In this document: positions 16,744 to 26,999 of the stretch, piece after piece
How the letters are laid out: the number at the start of each line of letters is the position of its first letter
Position numbering within the stretch: position 1 is the first letter of the stretch
Source: Ignavibacteria bacterium
Lineage (GTDB): Bacteria; Bacteroidota; Ignavibacteria; Kapaibacteriales; UBA4661
Reading direction: 5' to 3'
Assembly (NCBI GenBank): GCA_947459425.1
Contig: CANHDJ010000007.1
Coordinates: forward strand, 1 to 64,000
Length of the DNA: 64,000 bases
The notes under the pieces: generated by a model
What the model saw: the letters and a program-made list of their open reading frames with translations, nothing else
Database searches by the model: none
What the model was told of the DNA's origin: nothing
Program-made: the position numbers and the translations under genes

Positions 16744-18069
16744 ATGCTCCTCGGCTTATTCCTGACCATGATTCTGGTCTTTTTGAACGGCTTTTTTGTG
16801 GCGGCGGAATTTGCGCTCGTCAAAGTCCGTATGTCCCAAATCGAAATGCGGGCGCAGGCGGGAAGCCGTCTGGCGGGCATTGCCAAAAATATTCTGGATA
16901 ATTTGGATGCCTATTTGTCGGCTTCTCAGCTTGGGATTACGCTTGCAAGTCTCGCGCTAGGCTGGATTGGCGAGGATGTTGCCACCAAAATTGTCTTTGG
17001 CTTTTTTCACCTTATCAATATCAGCATTGAGCCGGATTTAGCGCATAAAATCGCGGGTCCGATTGCATTTGTCACCATTACCGCACTGCATATTATTCTC
17101 GGCGAACAGGCTCCCAAATGGTTTGCTATTCAGCGCCCCGAAACAGTTGTTATCGGCGTTGCGCTGCCGATGCGTATTTTTTACCTTGTTTTTAAGCCCT
17201 TCATCATCGGTCTGAACTACGTCTCTAACGCCCTTTTGAAGGTGCTTGGTATCGAAGCCACGCATGAGGAAGTCCATAGCGCAGAAGAGATTCAGTATTT
17301 GCTCAAACGTGGCGAAGAGACAGGCGCTATCGAAACCGCCGACCACGAACTTATCAAGAACGTTTTTACGCTCAGTGAGCGCATGGCAAAGCAAATCATG
17401 GTTTCGCGGACGCGGATGTCGGCGATTGATATTGCAACGCCTGTCGGCGATCTTTTGGGGCGGGTCATTGAAGAAGGTTTTTCGCGGTTGCCAGTCTATA
17501 AAGATTCGCTGGATAATATCGTCGGCGTGGTTTACACCAAAGATATTTTGACGCTCGCCCAGCATCCCGAACTTATCGTACTGCAAGATATTGTGCGCCC
17601 TGCATACTTCGTGCATGAGACCAAAAGCGTCCGCGAACTTTTGCGGGAATTTCAAAAACGGCGTATTCACGTTGCGATTGTGATTGATGATTTTGGCGGC
17701 ACGGCGGGCATGATTACACTAGAAGATATTTTGGAGGAAATCGTCGGTGATATTCAGGATGAATTCGACGACGACCAAGCAACGATGCGCCGTGTGGACG
17801 AATACGAGTTTGAAATTACCGCCTCCACGCCGATTCCCGAACTCAACCAAATGCTTCCCAAGCCACTCCCCGAAAACGAGCGCTACGAAACGCTTGGCGG
17901 CTATATCAACGTCCTGTTTGGGAAAATTCCCAACGAAAGCGAAATTATCGTCGAAAATGGGTATATGTTCACGATTATCAAAAAGAACAAACGTGCGGTG
18001 GAACTTGTCCGCATCACGCATTTGGAGCGAAGCGCGGAAGAGCCTGAAACGAGTAATACGGCGGCATAA
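16744..18069 (+). CDS. CNNM/HlyC/CorC-family membrane protein (DUF21-CBS)
   Basis: A 441-residue protein with the standard order of the hemolysin C/CorC family. A DUF21 transmembrane domain occupies residues 1-190 (FLNGFFVAAEFALVKVRMSQIEMRA at the front). A CBS pair follows (VSRTRMSAIDIATPVGDLL and GFSRLPVYKDSLDNIVGVVYTKDIL, then HVAIVIDDFGGTAGMITLEDILEEIVGDIQDE). A C-terminal CorC_HlyC transporter-associated domain ends the protein. Members are implicated in Mg2+ or other divalent cation export. The label hemolysin is historical. No ribosome-binding site is seen upstream, as for many genes here. It converges on the PLP enzyme gene with a 39-base gap and no clear terminator. Confidence 0.9.
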   Translation: MLLGLFLTMILVFLNGFFVAAEFALVKVRMSQIEMRAQAGSRLAGIAKNILDNLDAYLSASQLGITLASLALGWIGEDVATKIVFGFFHLINISIEPDLAHKIAGPIAFVTITALHIILGEQAPKWFAIQRPETVVIGVALPMRIFYLVFKPFIIGLNYVSNALLKVLGIEATHEEVHSAEEIQYLLKRGEETGAIETADHELIKNVFTLSERMAKQIMVSRTRMSAIDIATPVGDLLGRVIEEGFSRLPVYKDSLDNIVGVVYTKDILTLAQHPELIVLQDIVRPAYFVHETKSVRELLREFQKRRIHVAIVIDDFGGTAGMITLEDILEEIVGDIQDEFDDDQATMRRVDEYEFEITASTPIPELNQMLPKPLPENERYETLGGYINVLFGKIPNESEIIVENGYMFTIIKKNKRAVELVRITHLERSAEEPETSNTAA

Positions 18070-18108
18070 AGCAAACGTACGCTGTTTTAATGAGGTTCTA
18101 TCGGCTTC

Positions 18109-19227
18109 TCACCCCAGCGCTTGCGACAAATCCATAATCAAATCCTCATAATGCTCCAAACCGACCGAAAGCCTGATTAAACCGTGCGGCGTAGGCGAAT
18201 CCACGCCTTCGACCGAAGCACGATGTTCCATGAGGCTTTCGACCGCTCCAAGGCTTGTGGCACAGGTGAAAATCTTGACCTTGCCGCAAACAGCAATCGC
18301 CGCATCCCAACCGCCTTTGACTTCAAATGAAACCATGCCGCCAAAATCCTTCATCTGACGCTTTGCCAAAGCGTGGAAGCGGTTTTCCGGCAAACCGGGA
18401 AAATGCACTTTTTCGACATTCGGGTGCGATGCAAGAAATTGCGCGACCTTCATCGCATTTTCGCAATGCGCTTTCATGCGCTGAGGAAGCGTCGAGATAC
18501 TCCGCAGAGTAAGCCAACAATCAAACGGCGATGGCACTCCGCCCGTGACTTTTTGATACAACCGCAAACGCTCATAAACCGCTCCCTCATCACGAGTAAC
18601 AACAATACCGCCCAAAACGTCGCTATGTCCGGCAAGATATTTTGTACTGGAATGGAATACCGCATCACAACCGAGTTCAAGGGGCTTTTGCAGAAGTGGT
18701 GTTGCCCACGTGTTATCACAAACGCAGAGTGCGCCAGCTTTATGGGCAATTTCAGCAACGGCGGCAATATCGGTGAGAAACAGCCCCGGATTCGATGGCG
18801 TTTCTGTCCAGACGAGGCGCGTATTGGGCTTTATCGCTGCTTGTACTGCCGCCAAATCACTCATATCTACGAAACTCGCCTCCAATCCCCATTCGCCATA
18901 CAATTCCCGCACCAGCCGACGCATCGTAAAATAGCAATCCGACGGCATAATAATGTGGTCGCCCGCCTTCAACATTGTGTGGACAAGAGCCGTAGCTGCC
19001 GCCATACCCGAAGCAAACGCAAGTCCTTGTTTCCCGCCTTCCAAGCCAGCAACGCACTCTTCCAGCGCCGCACGGTTGGGGTTGTCATAACGCGAATAGA
19101 GATATGCGTCGTAGCTGCTATCGGGGGCGTGTTGGAAGGTTGTCGAAAGAACGATGGGCGGCGTAACAGCTTTTGTTGTGGGGTCAATACGCCGTCCGGC
19201 GTGTATGGCAAAGGTTTCGGTGTGCAT
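18109..19227 (-). CDS. Trans-sulfuration PLP enzyme (cystathionine gamma-synthase/lyase family)
   Basis: A 372-residue Cys/Met metabolism PLP-dependent enzyme. The N-terminus HAGRRIDPTTKAVTPPIVLSTTF is characteristic. YSRYDNPNRAALEECVAGLEGG and WTETPSNPGL follow. The PLP-binding lysine lies in HSSTKYLAGHSDVLGG, and the C-terminus RLSVGLEHYEDLIMDLSQAL is typical. The family includes cystathionine gamma-synthase (metB), gamma-lyase and methionine gamma-lyase, and sequence alone does not settle which; S-linked carbon transfer between cysteine and homocysteine is the common theme. It stands alone on the minus strand, divergent from the large surface-protein operon. Confidence 0.88.
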   Translation of the reverse strand: MHTETFAIHAGRRIDPTTKAVTPPIVLSTTFQHAPDSSYDAYLYSRYDNPNRAALEECVAGLEGGKQGLAFASGMAAATALVHTMLKAGDHIIMPSDCYFTMRRLVRELYGEWGLEASFVDMSDLAAVQAAIKPNTRLVWTETPSNPGLFLTDIAAVAEIAHKAGALCVCDNTWATPLLQKPLELGCDAVFHSSTKYLAGHSDVLGGIVVTRDEGAVYERLRLYQKVTGGVPSPFDCWLTLRSISTLPQRMKAHCENAMKVAQFLASHPNVEKVHFPGLPENRFHALAKRQMKDFGGMVSFEVKGGWDAAIAVCGKVKIFTCATSLGAVESLMEHRASVEGVDSPTPHGLIRLSVGLEHYEDLIMDLSQALG

Positions 19228-19555
19228 AGCGAAAAAAAAATATGAAGAATGATGAAGGCGGCAATCTCGCTATTTCTTGCGAAATATCCAATTTTTACGC
19301 TGTTTTCATGCTCTTCCACTCTTGATGGAGAGCAATCATCAAACTGAGACGCACGCCCGAAAGGGTGTTTTAGAATGAAACGGGGGTAATGCGGTCTTTC
19401 CGAGAAAATGTGTAAGTTTGCAATGCAGCAACAGCGCATACTTTCGTGCATGACCAAGGGTTCGTATTTTTTGGTCTAATTTTTGCGTTAAGGTGCAATA
19501 AGGAACAATGCTTTCCTTCGTCAATCCCTAATATGTTTATCCAATCTCTACCATC
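19228..19555. other. Divergent intergenic region
   Basis: This 328-base gap lies between the divergent PLP enzyme gene and the plus-strand surface-protein operon, so it should hold both promoters. TAAGTTTG at 19413-19420 matches TAnnTTTG for the plus strand but lacks a good upstream TTG. A six-base inverted repeat (GACCAA at 19452, TTGGTC at 19471) is followed by TAATTTTT and could be a weak attenuator. No gene is visible. Confidence 0.4.
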
Positions 19556-22500
19556 ATGCTTTTTGCGTCCCGAATTGTTGGCTTGATAGCAAACGTCGCT
19601 GTTGTGCTATGGCTGTTCTGTTCTGCCGATATTCTTTTGGCACAATCGTCCAAGGTTTTTACGGCGCAGGTATCACCCAAAGGCAAATCTTCTGCGCGAT
19701 TAAATGCTGCCAAAATATTCAACCTCAGTGTTGATCAACTCTGCGACAATCCTGTTTCGACAGGTGGAACGGTAACGATTACGAACAGCGTTACGGAGCA
19801 GCCTATGACGGGGCGCATTGTTTCCATGACGTTGAGCGGTGCGAACGCTTCGGATTTTACCATCACCGAGCCGACAACCTTGCCAGCAAATGTGTCTACT
19901 GATGGTAAGCTGATTATTATTCGTTTTAACAGTATGGTCTTTGGCATACGCACCGCACAACTGCGTATTACGACGGTTCAAGATGACGGAACACCGATTC
20001 CCGATGCGATTGTGGTGAATCTCATGGGTCGTCGTGGGCGCAGTGCTTTTGATCTTTTTAGCCAAGTCTTCGATTTTGGTACTGTTGCCTCGAATACGCC
20101 TGCTACTGCAACTTTCCCATGGATGCGAAATACTGGAACAGAACCGTTGGAGTGGCGCATTAACTTCACTGCCGATCCCAATTTTACGATTTTGAATACC
20201 AGACCCATGCCACGCCTTGTAACCGAACCGGGTGGGCTTCCGTATCTTCTTGTTACGCTGCCGCCCAACGATACGCTTTGGCTGACGGCACGATTTAACG
20301 GTGCTGTGGCGGGACAGACAATTCGCGGCTTTCAATATTCTCCCATCAATTTGGGATGTGGTTTCCGACAAATATTTGAGTTTACCGCCCAAACCGTCCA
20401 AAATCCGCCGAATATCACCGCCCGCAATATCGTTCAGGGCGTAGAAACGCCTATTCGTAGCACAAGGCTTTATCTCGGCGATTTTATTTGTCCCGGTCGA
20501 GATGCGCCTTTCAAAGATACAACACTGAAAATCTATAATTCCGGGCAGGTGACTTTGAATGTAACCGGTGCAACGTTTAATCATCCAGACTTTCAGATTA
20601 TCAGCCCGGCGAACCTTTCGCCTCAAAACCCTTTGGCAGTAACGTTCAACACCTCGCGGGAACTCACCGTGCGCTATACGCCGCGCCTGACAAGCATTTT
20701 GGACTTTGATACTGTCGCAATGACCCTCTTTTCCAATGCCGCCAATGCGCCTACGGGACAAATTGCGGGCAGTACAACGGTAAATTTTCGGGTACGCAAC
20801 GATGCTGTAAGAATTACGGTGTCGAAGCAGTTGTTGGACTTTGGTTCCGTAGTGCGTGGTACCACAGCACCCGCACAGACCTTTACTATTCGCAATAATG
20901 GAACGACACCACAGCCAATTTTGCCCATTAGTAGTGCAAATTTTTTGGTCACAATTCCCACGACTATTTTACAGCCCGATGAAGAGACAACAGTATCGGT
21001 GCGCCCTGTGAATACAAGTACGGCAGGTGTTTTTCGTGAAACATGGCGTATTGCGGATCTTTGCGGAGTCGAAACGCCCATTACCGTCCAAATCACCGTC
21101 AACCGCCCCAATCCTACCATCGGGCTTGCTGTTCCCGTCAGTTTTGGGCGTTTGGTCTGCGAGACGGAGAACATTATCACGCAATCTATCGCCAACACGG
21201 GCAACGACGCGAATGATCTTGTTATCACGGACTTACGGATTGTCGGCATAAGCAATGGTGCGTTTTCGCTCGTGCAAGCGCCCGCATTGCCGCTTTCTAT
21301 CCCGTCCGGCCAATCGCGCACCGTGCAGATACGCTTCCGTCCGAACCGCACGGGCGCTATCACCGACACACTCCGCATTGTGTCTAATGCCGGGGGAACA
21401 CCGACCTTTAATGCCGCACTTAATGGTGCAAAAGATTCCGTCAGTTTCCGGCTTTCCCGCACGGCGGTCAATTTCGTGAATATTCTTCCTAATGCCGCCG
21501 CCCAAGATGTTATCACGGTTTTCAATACTGGGACAGTTCCCATACGCTGGGGCGCTACTTCCTTTAGCATTGCCAGCCCTTTTTCGTTGCAATTCGACCC
21601 GCCGGAAACACCTGTTGGCGGTTCATCGCAGGTGCGAGTGAATTTCCTTGGTAGCGCGGTGGATGCTTCTGCAACGGGAACGCTCACCGACACGTGCGGT
21701 CGGGCGCAAACCATCAGCGTCAGCGCAACAATTCTCCGCCCATACATCGCCGCAACGCCGTCGGTATCCTTTGGAACATTGGTCTGCGAAACTTCGTCCA
21801 ATGGGCAAATTAGCATCACAAATACGGGAGGGCAGGATTTAGTAGTGAGCGCCATTACACCATCTTCGACGCTTTTTTCGGTACAAGCGCCAATGCTGCC
21901 TTTGCGATTGGCAAGAAATGCCTCGGCAGCGATTCCCGTCGTCTTTCGACCGCTTCCCACTACACAGGGCGCGGCAAATGCGACAATTACGATAACATCC
22001 AATGCTGCAAACGGCTCTTCAACGACAACAACACTCTCTGCTGTGAAAAATGTTCTGGACTTTGAGTTCGTGCGCCGTTTTTCAAGCGATTTACCCAATA
22101 TTGTCAGCCGCTCCCTCGGCGACGTTCCTCCGAACACGCCCGTTAGCGATACACTCTCGCTGCGCAATACGGGCAATCTGCCTATCACCTGGCAAGCGCC
22201 TTTTTACTCGCCCGATTCCCTGTTTATTATCGAAAGCGTTTCGCCGAACCCCACGCCGCCCCGTGCGACAGCCGTGATGCGCGTTCGCTATGTTGGCTCC
22301 GCCTGCCCGGACTCGAAAATTACGCCAAATGGTATTGAGGTTTTGTCCAATTATGGGTTTGATTGCAACAAACAGCCCGCACGAGTCACGCTTTCGGCAC
22401 GAACACTGCCAGCAACGGCACGGCTTTGGACGGATTCGATTTCGGCGGGTATCAGCGACACGACAAGTTTGCCTATTCGCCTTCGCAACCCGCAGTATCT

Positions 22501-23107
22501 CCGTGAGGCTGGCGTGACGGGCTTCCGCTTTGTTTTGCGGTATGATTTCTCAACGCTCGTGCCGCTTGCCGCCGACAAAGGAACAATCGTGGGTTCATCG
22601 CGTTTGCAGCCCGTTACCCTGATGTTGCCGTCGCCTATTCCTGCCGATAGTATTTTGGGGCGTGTGGCGTTCCAAGCGACGCTCGGTAGCACATCGGGAA
22701 CGCTGATAACGATTGAAAATCTGGAAGCACTCGGCAGCACGGGCGCAAGTTGCATAATCTTCGACAGCGCGGGTGTGCGAGGGAAGTTCATCCTGCAACG
22801 CATTTGCTTAGAAGGCGGAATGCGGCTAGTGACGGCAGCCACAACGCGCACGACCCTTGCGCAAAACAAGCCAAATCCGGCTTCCGACGTAACAACGATT
22901 GATTTTTCGCTCTTGGAGCGGGGCTTAACAACAATAACGGTCTATTCCATCATGGGCGAAGCAGTGCTGCAAGCAATGACCGACCGTTTAGAACCGGGCG
23001 CGTATTCGCTGGATTTGGAGGTAAATCGCTTGCCCTCTGGCGTATATTTCTACGTTCTCCAAACACCAACCGACCGCAAAACCCGTAGAATGGAGGTTAT
23101 CCGATGA
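19556..23107 (+). CDS. Secreted choice-of-anchor D repeat protein with T9SS sorting domain
   Basis: A 1183-residue exported protein. A signal peptide (residues 1-30, ending near LLAQ) is followed by about seven tandem immunoglobulin-like ASPM/SPD-2/Hydin-type (choice-of-anchor D) units. These are visible as repeated phrases such as FDFGTVASNTPATATF, LDFGSVVRGTTAPAQTFTI and VSFGTLVCETSSNGQISITNTG. A cohesin-like segment (ARLWTDSISAGISDTTSLPIRL) precedes the end. The last 80 residues (LAQNKPNPASDVTTIDFSL, then LPSGVYFYVLQT) form a T9SS type A sorting domain, directing passage through the type IX secretion system and surface attachment. The stop overlaps the OmpA-like gene start by four bases, so the two are coupled. 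Its ligand is unknown. Confidence 0.88.
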   Translation: MLFASRIVGLIANVAVVLWLFCSADILLAQSSKVFTAQVSPKGKSSARLNAAKIFNLSVDQLCDNPVSTGGTVTITNSVTEQPMTGRIVSMTLSGANASDFTITEPTTLPANVSTDGKLIIIRFNSMVFGIRTAQLRITTVQDDGTPIPDAIVVNLMGRRGRSAFDLFSQVFDFGTVASNTPATATFPWMRNTGTEPLEWRINFTADPNFTILNTRPMPRLVTEPGGLPYLLVTLPPNDTLWLTARFNGAVAGQTIRGFQYSPINLGCGFRQIFEFTAQTVQNPPNITARNIVQGVETPIRSTRLYLGDFICPGRDAPFKDTTLKIYNSGQVTLNVTGATFNHPDFQIISPANLSPQNPLAVTFNTSRELTVRYTPRLTSILDFDTVAMTLFSNAANAPTGQIAGSTTVNFRVRNDAVRITVSKQLLDFGSVVRGTTAPAQTFTIRNNGTTPQPILPISSANFLVTIPTTILQPDEETTVSVRPVNTSTAGVFRETWRIADLCGVETPITVQITVNRPNPTIGLAVPVSFGRLVCETENIITQSIANTGNDANDLVITDLRIVGISNGAFSLVQAPALPLSIPSGQSRTVQIRFRPNRTGAITDTLRIVSNAGGTPTFNAALNGAKDSVSFRLSRTAVNFVNILPNAAAQDVITVFNTGTVPIRWGATSFSIASPFSLQFDPPETPVGGSSQVRVNFLGSAVDASATGTLTDTCGRAQTISVSATILRPYIAATPSVSFGTLVCETSSNGQISITNTGGQDLVVSAITPSSTLFSVQAPMLPLRLARNASAAIPVVFRPLPTTQGAANATITITSNAANGSSTTTTLSAVKNVLDFEFVRRFSSDLPNIVSRSLGDVPPNTPVSDTLSLRNTGNLPITWQAPFYSPDSLFIIESVSPNPTPPRATAVMRVRYVGSACPDSKITPNGIEVLSNYGFDCNKQPARVTLSARTLPATARLWTDSISAGISDTTSLPIRLRNPQYLREAGVTGFRFVLRYDFSTLVPLAADKGTIVGSSRLQPVTLMLPSPIPADSILGRVAFQATLGSTSGTLITIENLEALGSTGASCIIFDSAGVRGKFILQRICLEGGMRLVTAATTRTTLAQNKPNPASDVTTIDFSLLERGLTTITVYSIMGEAVLQAMTDRLEPGAYSLDLEVNRLPSGVYFYVLQTPTDRKTRRMEVIR

Positions 23108-25269
23108 AAAAGCGATTACTGTTAAAGCGATTACTGTTCTGGCTCTTGGCGCTTTTTGCTCTACAAACGCCGCTTGCCGCACAAAAGCTGGATTCTTCCG
23201 CTCGTACACGTTTTGGTGTTTTCGGGCAGTTCGCCTACAATATGCACCGCGCTAATTTTGCGACATTGCCGGGCGTACCAAATTGCTGCCCGCAATTTAC
23301 CGATGCCGTCAGCAACGCTTATGCACTAGGCGCAATGTTCGATATTCCAATGAGTAATGCCTTTGGTTTCTCGCTTCGTGCAAGCTATACGCCTACGCCA
23401 GGGCGTTTTCAAGGCACCGAAAGCGATCCGTTGACGGCGTTGCAAAATATCGGCGGCGTACCAATTCCGGGAAGTAGCTTTTTTTATGTTCTTGACGCAA
23501 AACTCCGAAGCGTAGGATTAGAAGCACTTCTGACAATAAAGCCTCTGACAGGATTAACGCGAACTGATGACGGTCTCACCGTTCTTCTCGGCGCACGAGC
23601 CGGATACGTGGTGCAGCGCGATTTCGAGCAGAAAGAAGAAACATTTGCTGACTCGGTGTTGTTTGTTGACACCCGAAGCCGCTTGCGCAATGTCGTGAAA
23701 AGCAGCATTCCCGAAGCCAGCGCTTACAATATCTCGCTCATGGGCGGCTTGGCATGGGAAATCCCGCTCAACGCCAAGCGCACGGTCTATATCACGCCGG
23801 AGGTGTTTTACTCCTTTCCGCTTACGCCCGTTATCCCAAGTGCCGCATTAAATGGTGCTTGGAGCGTTCATCAAATTCGTGCGGGCATTGCGCTGAAGTT
23901 TGCGCCGGAACGAAAAGTTATTGACACCACCAGCACCGAAGCACCTCCACCACCGCCCGTGCGCGATAGCACACCTGTTACGGTGGTTACGCCGCCCAGC
24001 AAAGGCGATACGCCGTCAGAGCCAACGCCGAAAACAGGCGTTGAGGTTGGTGGCAAAGAACTTTCCGCATCGCTCACCGCCGTTGGTGTGGAGCGCGACG
24101 GCAAGGAACTGAGCAACGTGACCTTTCGGATTGAAGAATTTTTATCCACGAATTTGCGCCCGCTTCTGCCTTACGTCTTTTTTGAGCAGGGCAGCGATAA
24201 TATTCCCGAACGCTACGACCGCCTTTCAAAACGTGATGTAGATGATTTTTATGTGGATAAACTGCATAACTACGAAATGTTGGAGACCTATCACCACATT
24301 ATGAACATCGTCGGGCGAAGAATGTTGGCGCACCCGAACGCCAGACTCACGATTACGGGCTGCAACGACAATACGGCGACGGGAGAGCGCGGAAATACAG
24401 CACTTTCCTATCGTCGTGCGAAGGCAGTGCGTGATTATTTGACGAATGTGTGGAATATTGACACGGCGCGAATGCCGATTCAAGTCCGCAATCTTCCCGC
24501 AACGCCGACGGTTTCTAACACCAAACTCTACGATACCGAAGTTGTGCAAGAAAATCGCCGGGCGGAGTTTTCCTCCGATACATGGGAAATTCTCGAACCT
24601 ATCAAAACGCAAGATACCGTGCGGACGGTCTCGCCGCCGATTATTCGCTTGCGACCACGCATAAAACTGCCTTCGGGGAACGTCAAGGAATGGCGCGTCA
24701 CGGTAGGGCAGGACGGTCAGGTATTGAAAGAGTTTCGCGGAACGGGCGCTATTCCTGCGGTTTTGGATTGGAATATTACGGAAAACCAAGCCACCGTGCC
24801 ACGTGCGCCGACACCGCTTGAATACTCGCTCTCGGCTGTGGACGATAGCGGCAATCGCCTTTCGACCAAAGGCTCGTCGCCGGTGGAGCAGATAACGATA
24901 TTGCGCAAGCGCCGCGAACGCCTCAAAGACCGTGAAATTGACCGTTACAGTTTGATTTTGTTTGATTTCGATAAATCGAATTTAACAGCAATTCAAAATC
25001 GTATTGCTTCTTTTATCAAAACACAAATCGCACAAGAAGCAACGGTGCGCATTTCGGGCTATACCGATTACACAAACCCGCTTGATTACTCGCTGCGCCT
25101 CTCCAAAGCCCGCGCCCGCGAAACAGCATCGGCATTGGATTTAGCAAAAAAAGCAGAAGTGCGTGGTCTGGGAAAAACCGTGTTGTTGTACGACACCGAG
25201 ATCCCGGAAGGGCGCTTTTACTGCCGTACTGTGACGATTGTCGTTGAAACGCCAATTCAGCCGGAGTAA
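23104..25269 (+). CDS. OmpA-family outer membrane protein with two OmpA-like domains
   Basis: A 721-residue exported protein. A signal peptide (MKKRLLLKRLLFWLLALFALQ, ending near AAQ) precedes an N-terminal beta-barrel-like region of about 250 residues. A proline/threonine-rich linker (APPPPPVRDSTPVTVVTPPS) follows. Two OmpA-like peptidoglycan-binding units come next, the first around RLTITGCNDNTATGERGNTALSYRRAKAV and the second around ILFDFDKSNLTAIQNRIASFI with ISGYTDYTNPLDYSLRLSKARA. The arrangement suggests an outer-membrane anchor bound to peptidoglycan. It starts 4 bases inside the choice-of-anchor gene, and the same pairing suggests that it could be the docking or assembly partner of that surface protein, which is inference. 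Confidence 0.87.
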   Translation: MKKRLLLKRLLFWLLALFALQTPLAAQKLDSSARTRFGVFGQFAYNMHRANFATLPGVPNCCPQFTDAVSNAYALGAMFDIPMSNAFGFSLRASYTPTPGRFQGTESDPLTALQNIGGVPIPGSSFFYVLDAKLRSVGLEALLTIKPLTGLTRTDDGLTVLLGARAGYVVQRDFEQKEETFADSVLFVDTRSRLRNVVKSSIPEASAYNISLMGGLAWEIPLNAKRTVYITPEVFYSFPLTPVIPSAALNGAWSVHQIRAGIALKFAPERKVIDTTSTEAPPPPPVRDSTPVTVVTPPSKGDTPSEPTPKTGVEVGGKELSASLTAVGVERDGKELSNVTFRIEEFLSTNLRPLLPYVFFEQGSDNIPERYDRLSKRDVDDFYVDKLHNYEMLETYHHIMNIVGRRMLAHPNARLTITGCNDNTATGERGNTALSYRRAKAVRDYLTNVWNIDTARMPIQVRNLPATPTVSNTKLYDTEVVQENRRAEFSSDTWEILEPIKTQDTVRTVSPPIIRLRPRIKLPSGNVKEWRVTVGQDGQVLKEFRGTGAIPAVLDWNITENQATVPRAPTPLEYSLSAVDDSGNRLSTKGSSPVEQITILRKRRERLKDREIDRYSLILFDFDKSNLTAIQNRIASFIKTQIAQEATVRISGYTDYTNPLDYSLRLSKARARETASALDLAKKAEVRGLGKTVLLYDTEIPEGRFYCRTVTIVVETPIQPE

Positions 25270-25388
25270 GATGTGTGAGAATTGTGCAGGAACAATTTGT
25301 ATTTCTCTCATTCGTTTGATAATTTAGACATGACAAATTATCCTTGCTACTCTTGCTCGTCCTTTGTTCCATTTTTCCTCATTTGACC

Positions 25389-26297
25389 ATGTTCCTCTCA
25401 CCACATCTCCATTTTCGCGCACTATTGATGATTGCTTGCGTAGCAAGCCTTGGTTTAGCAGCACAAACAACCCTTTTCGCTCAGGAAAACGAAGGCTCAT
25501 CGCCGTTGGAACTCGGTCGGCGTGTTGTGCCGGATGTGATTGGTATCATTGCCGGTCCCGGCTTTAATGTACAGAACGGCTCGTTTGTGACGGATACGTG
25601 CCAATGCAAATTTAACAATGGAGTAGGCGCGGGCTTGGTGGTTGGATTAATGTATGAGAAAAATTTACTCACGCCAAACGCAACATGGCGACTAGGAACG
25701 GTGAATATCGGCGCTCGTCTGATGTACGAGAATCGCAACATCAATGCGGCTTTTAGGGAATATGAGACTCTCTCGTTTCGCTCACCAACCCGACCGGAGC
25801 TATCGTTCTCTATTCCGACGCTGTTCCGCCACTTAGCGGAATTGAATTTTTCTATGATTACTCTCAGTCCGTATGTGGCTTGGAATCCTCTGAGTATTGG
25901 CATTTTCCAACCATTTGTGCAAGTTGGCTTGCAAGGCGGTCTCATCGTCAATAGTCGGCTGCGGCATACTATCTCTGTTCTTGAGCCGGAAAAAGTTTTA
26001 CCGAATGGTGAGAGATCAACTGCCTCCATTCAGATTATTAGAGGTCAAGATACGACGTATTCCGACCGCAAAGTTCTCCAAGATAATGATATTACGAACC
26101 GCGTTAATACGGTGCAGATTGCAGCCAATATAGCCGTTGGTACGGATATTCCTTTTGGCACACGCTTTCGCCTCAGCCCGATGCTCAACTATGTTATCCC
26201 CTTAACTCAAATGCTATCAAGCCCGACCTTGAACGAAAATTTCAGCATTTCTTCTTGGCAGGTCTTAGTAGCGCTGAAAATGACCTTGGAACGCTGA
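25389..26297 (+). CDS. Outer membrane beta-barrel protein
   Basis: A 302-residue exported protein of unknown specific function. A signal peptide ([21 protein letters not shown]) is followed by alternating hydrophobic/polar stretches typical of an eight-to-ten-stranded barrel: [43 protein letters not shown] and a closing [10 protein letters not shown]. The [15 protein letters not shown] segment contains a Cys-x-Cys pair. The ATG at 25389 is chosen because it places the signal peptide at the start; the frame could extend to 25344. It lies 119 bases after the OmpA-like gene, so it may belong to the same surface-structure set. Confidence 0.72.
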   Translation: MFLSPHLHFRALLMIACVASLGLAAQTTLFAQENEGSSPLELGRRVVPDVIGIIAGPGFNVQNGSFVTDTCQCKFNNGVGAGLVVGLMYEKNLLTPNATWRLGTVNIGARLMYENRNINAAFREYETLSFRSPTRPELSFSIPTLFRHLAELNFSMITLSPYVAWNPLSIGIFQPFVQVGLQGGLIVNSRLRHTISVLEPEKVLPNGERSTASIQIIRGQDTTYSDRKVLQDNDITNRVNTVQIAANIAVGTDIPFGTRFRLSPMLNYVIPLTQMLSSPTLNENFSISSWQVLVALKMTLER

Positions 26298-26340
26298 GGT
26301 TTCTGCACAGACTCTGGATCGGAACGGTTCAAATATTGCT

Positions 26341-26370
26341 CCGTCGGGCGGCTTCTTCGCCGTCCGGCGG
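26341..26370 (+). repeat. Dispersed GC-rich hairpin repeat (copy 2)
   Basis: CCGTCGGGCGGC, loop TTCTTC and GCCGTCCGGCGG form a 12-bp stem that pairs fully on plus-strand RNA (two G-U pairs). It lies between the beta-barrel gene and ribH and could act as a transcript-stabilising or terminating hairpin, though no long U-tract follows. Confidence 0.75.
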
Positions 26371-26400
26371 GTGGTCTTTACTCCCATTCTTTTAATTTTT

Positions 26401-26874
26401 ATGGCAATCAAAACTCTTGAAGGTATCTTTAATGCTCAAGGAAAATCCTTTGGCATCGTTGTGGCACGGTGGAATAGCTTTGTCGTGAACAAACTCTTGG
26501 AAGGCTCATTGGATGCGCTGCGGCGGCATAATGTCCCCGATGAAGCGATTACTGTTGCGTATTGCCCGGGAAGTTTTGAGATACCGCTTGTTGTCAAAGC
26601 AATGGCGGACAGCAAAAAATATGATGCGGTGATTGCACTTGGGGCGGTGATTCGTGGTTCCACGCCTCATTTTGACTATGTTGCGGCTGAAGTAACCAAA
26701 GGCGTTGCACACGTAGGGCTTGATTCGGGCGTTCCCTGCGTCTTTGGCGTTTTGACAACCGACACGATTGAACAAGCCATAGAGCGCTCCGGCACAAAAG
26801 CTGGCAATAAGGGCTTTGAAGCGGCGACGGTTGCTATTGAAATGGCTTCATTACTGGATGCACTAAAAAAATAA
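26401..26874 (+). CDS. ribH: 6,7-dimethyl-8-ribityllumazine synthase
   Basis: A 157-residue enzyme that condenses 5-amino-6-ribitylaminouracil with 3,4-dihydroxy-2-butanone 4-phosphate, the penultimate step of riboflavin synthesis. Typical motifs are [58 protein letters not shown] (with the catalytic histidine after the GSTPHF phosphate loop) and [31 protein letters not shown]. The ATG at 26401 ([10 protein letters not shown]) gives the standard length. A longer frame would begin directly after the hairpin repeat. No other rib genes are adjacent. Confidence 0.95.
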   Translation: MAIKTLEGIFNAQGKSFGIVVARWNSFVVNKLLEGSLDALRRHNVPDEAITVAYCPGSFEIPLVVKAMADSKKYDAVIALGAVIRGSTPHFDYVAAEVTKGVAHVGLDSGVPCVFGVLTTDTIEQAIERSGTKAGNKGFEAATVAIEMASLLDALKK

Positions 26875-26898
26875 TGGAGAAAATCTTTCCAGAAACCC

Positions 26899-26928
26899 GC
26901 GCCGGACGGCGAAGAAGCCGCCCGACGG
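26899..26928 (-). repeat. Dispersed GC-rich hairpin repeat (copy 3, inverted)
   Basis: Arms GCGCCGGACGGC and GCCGCCCGACGG with loop GAAGAA are the reverse complement of copy 2. It lies 25 bases after ribH, 70 bases before the direct copy at 27000, so the pair could also fold together. Confidence 0.72.
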
Positions 26929-26999
26929 GGAGACTGTTCCTTCTTATTCGCACCACAAACACTGCGTTATCTACGCCATCACACGCTGCACGAACCGCG

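Noticed and set aside
19440..19490. GGTTCG-like sequence considered as a tRNA T-loop.
   Set aside because: No acceptor stem or anticodon arm can be formed around it.
20674..22188. A 504-codon minus-strand frame inside the choice-of-anchor gene.
   Set aside because: No recognisable family, and composition mirrors the repetitive plus-strand gene.
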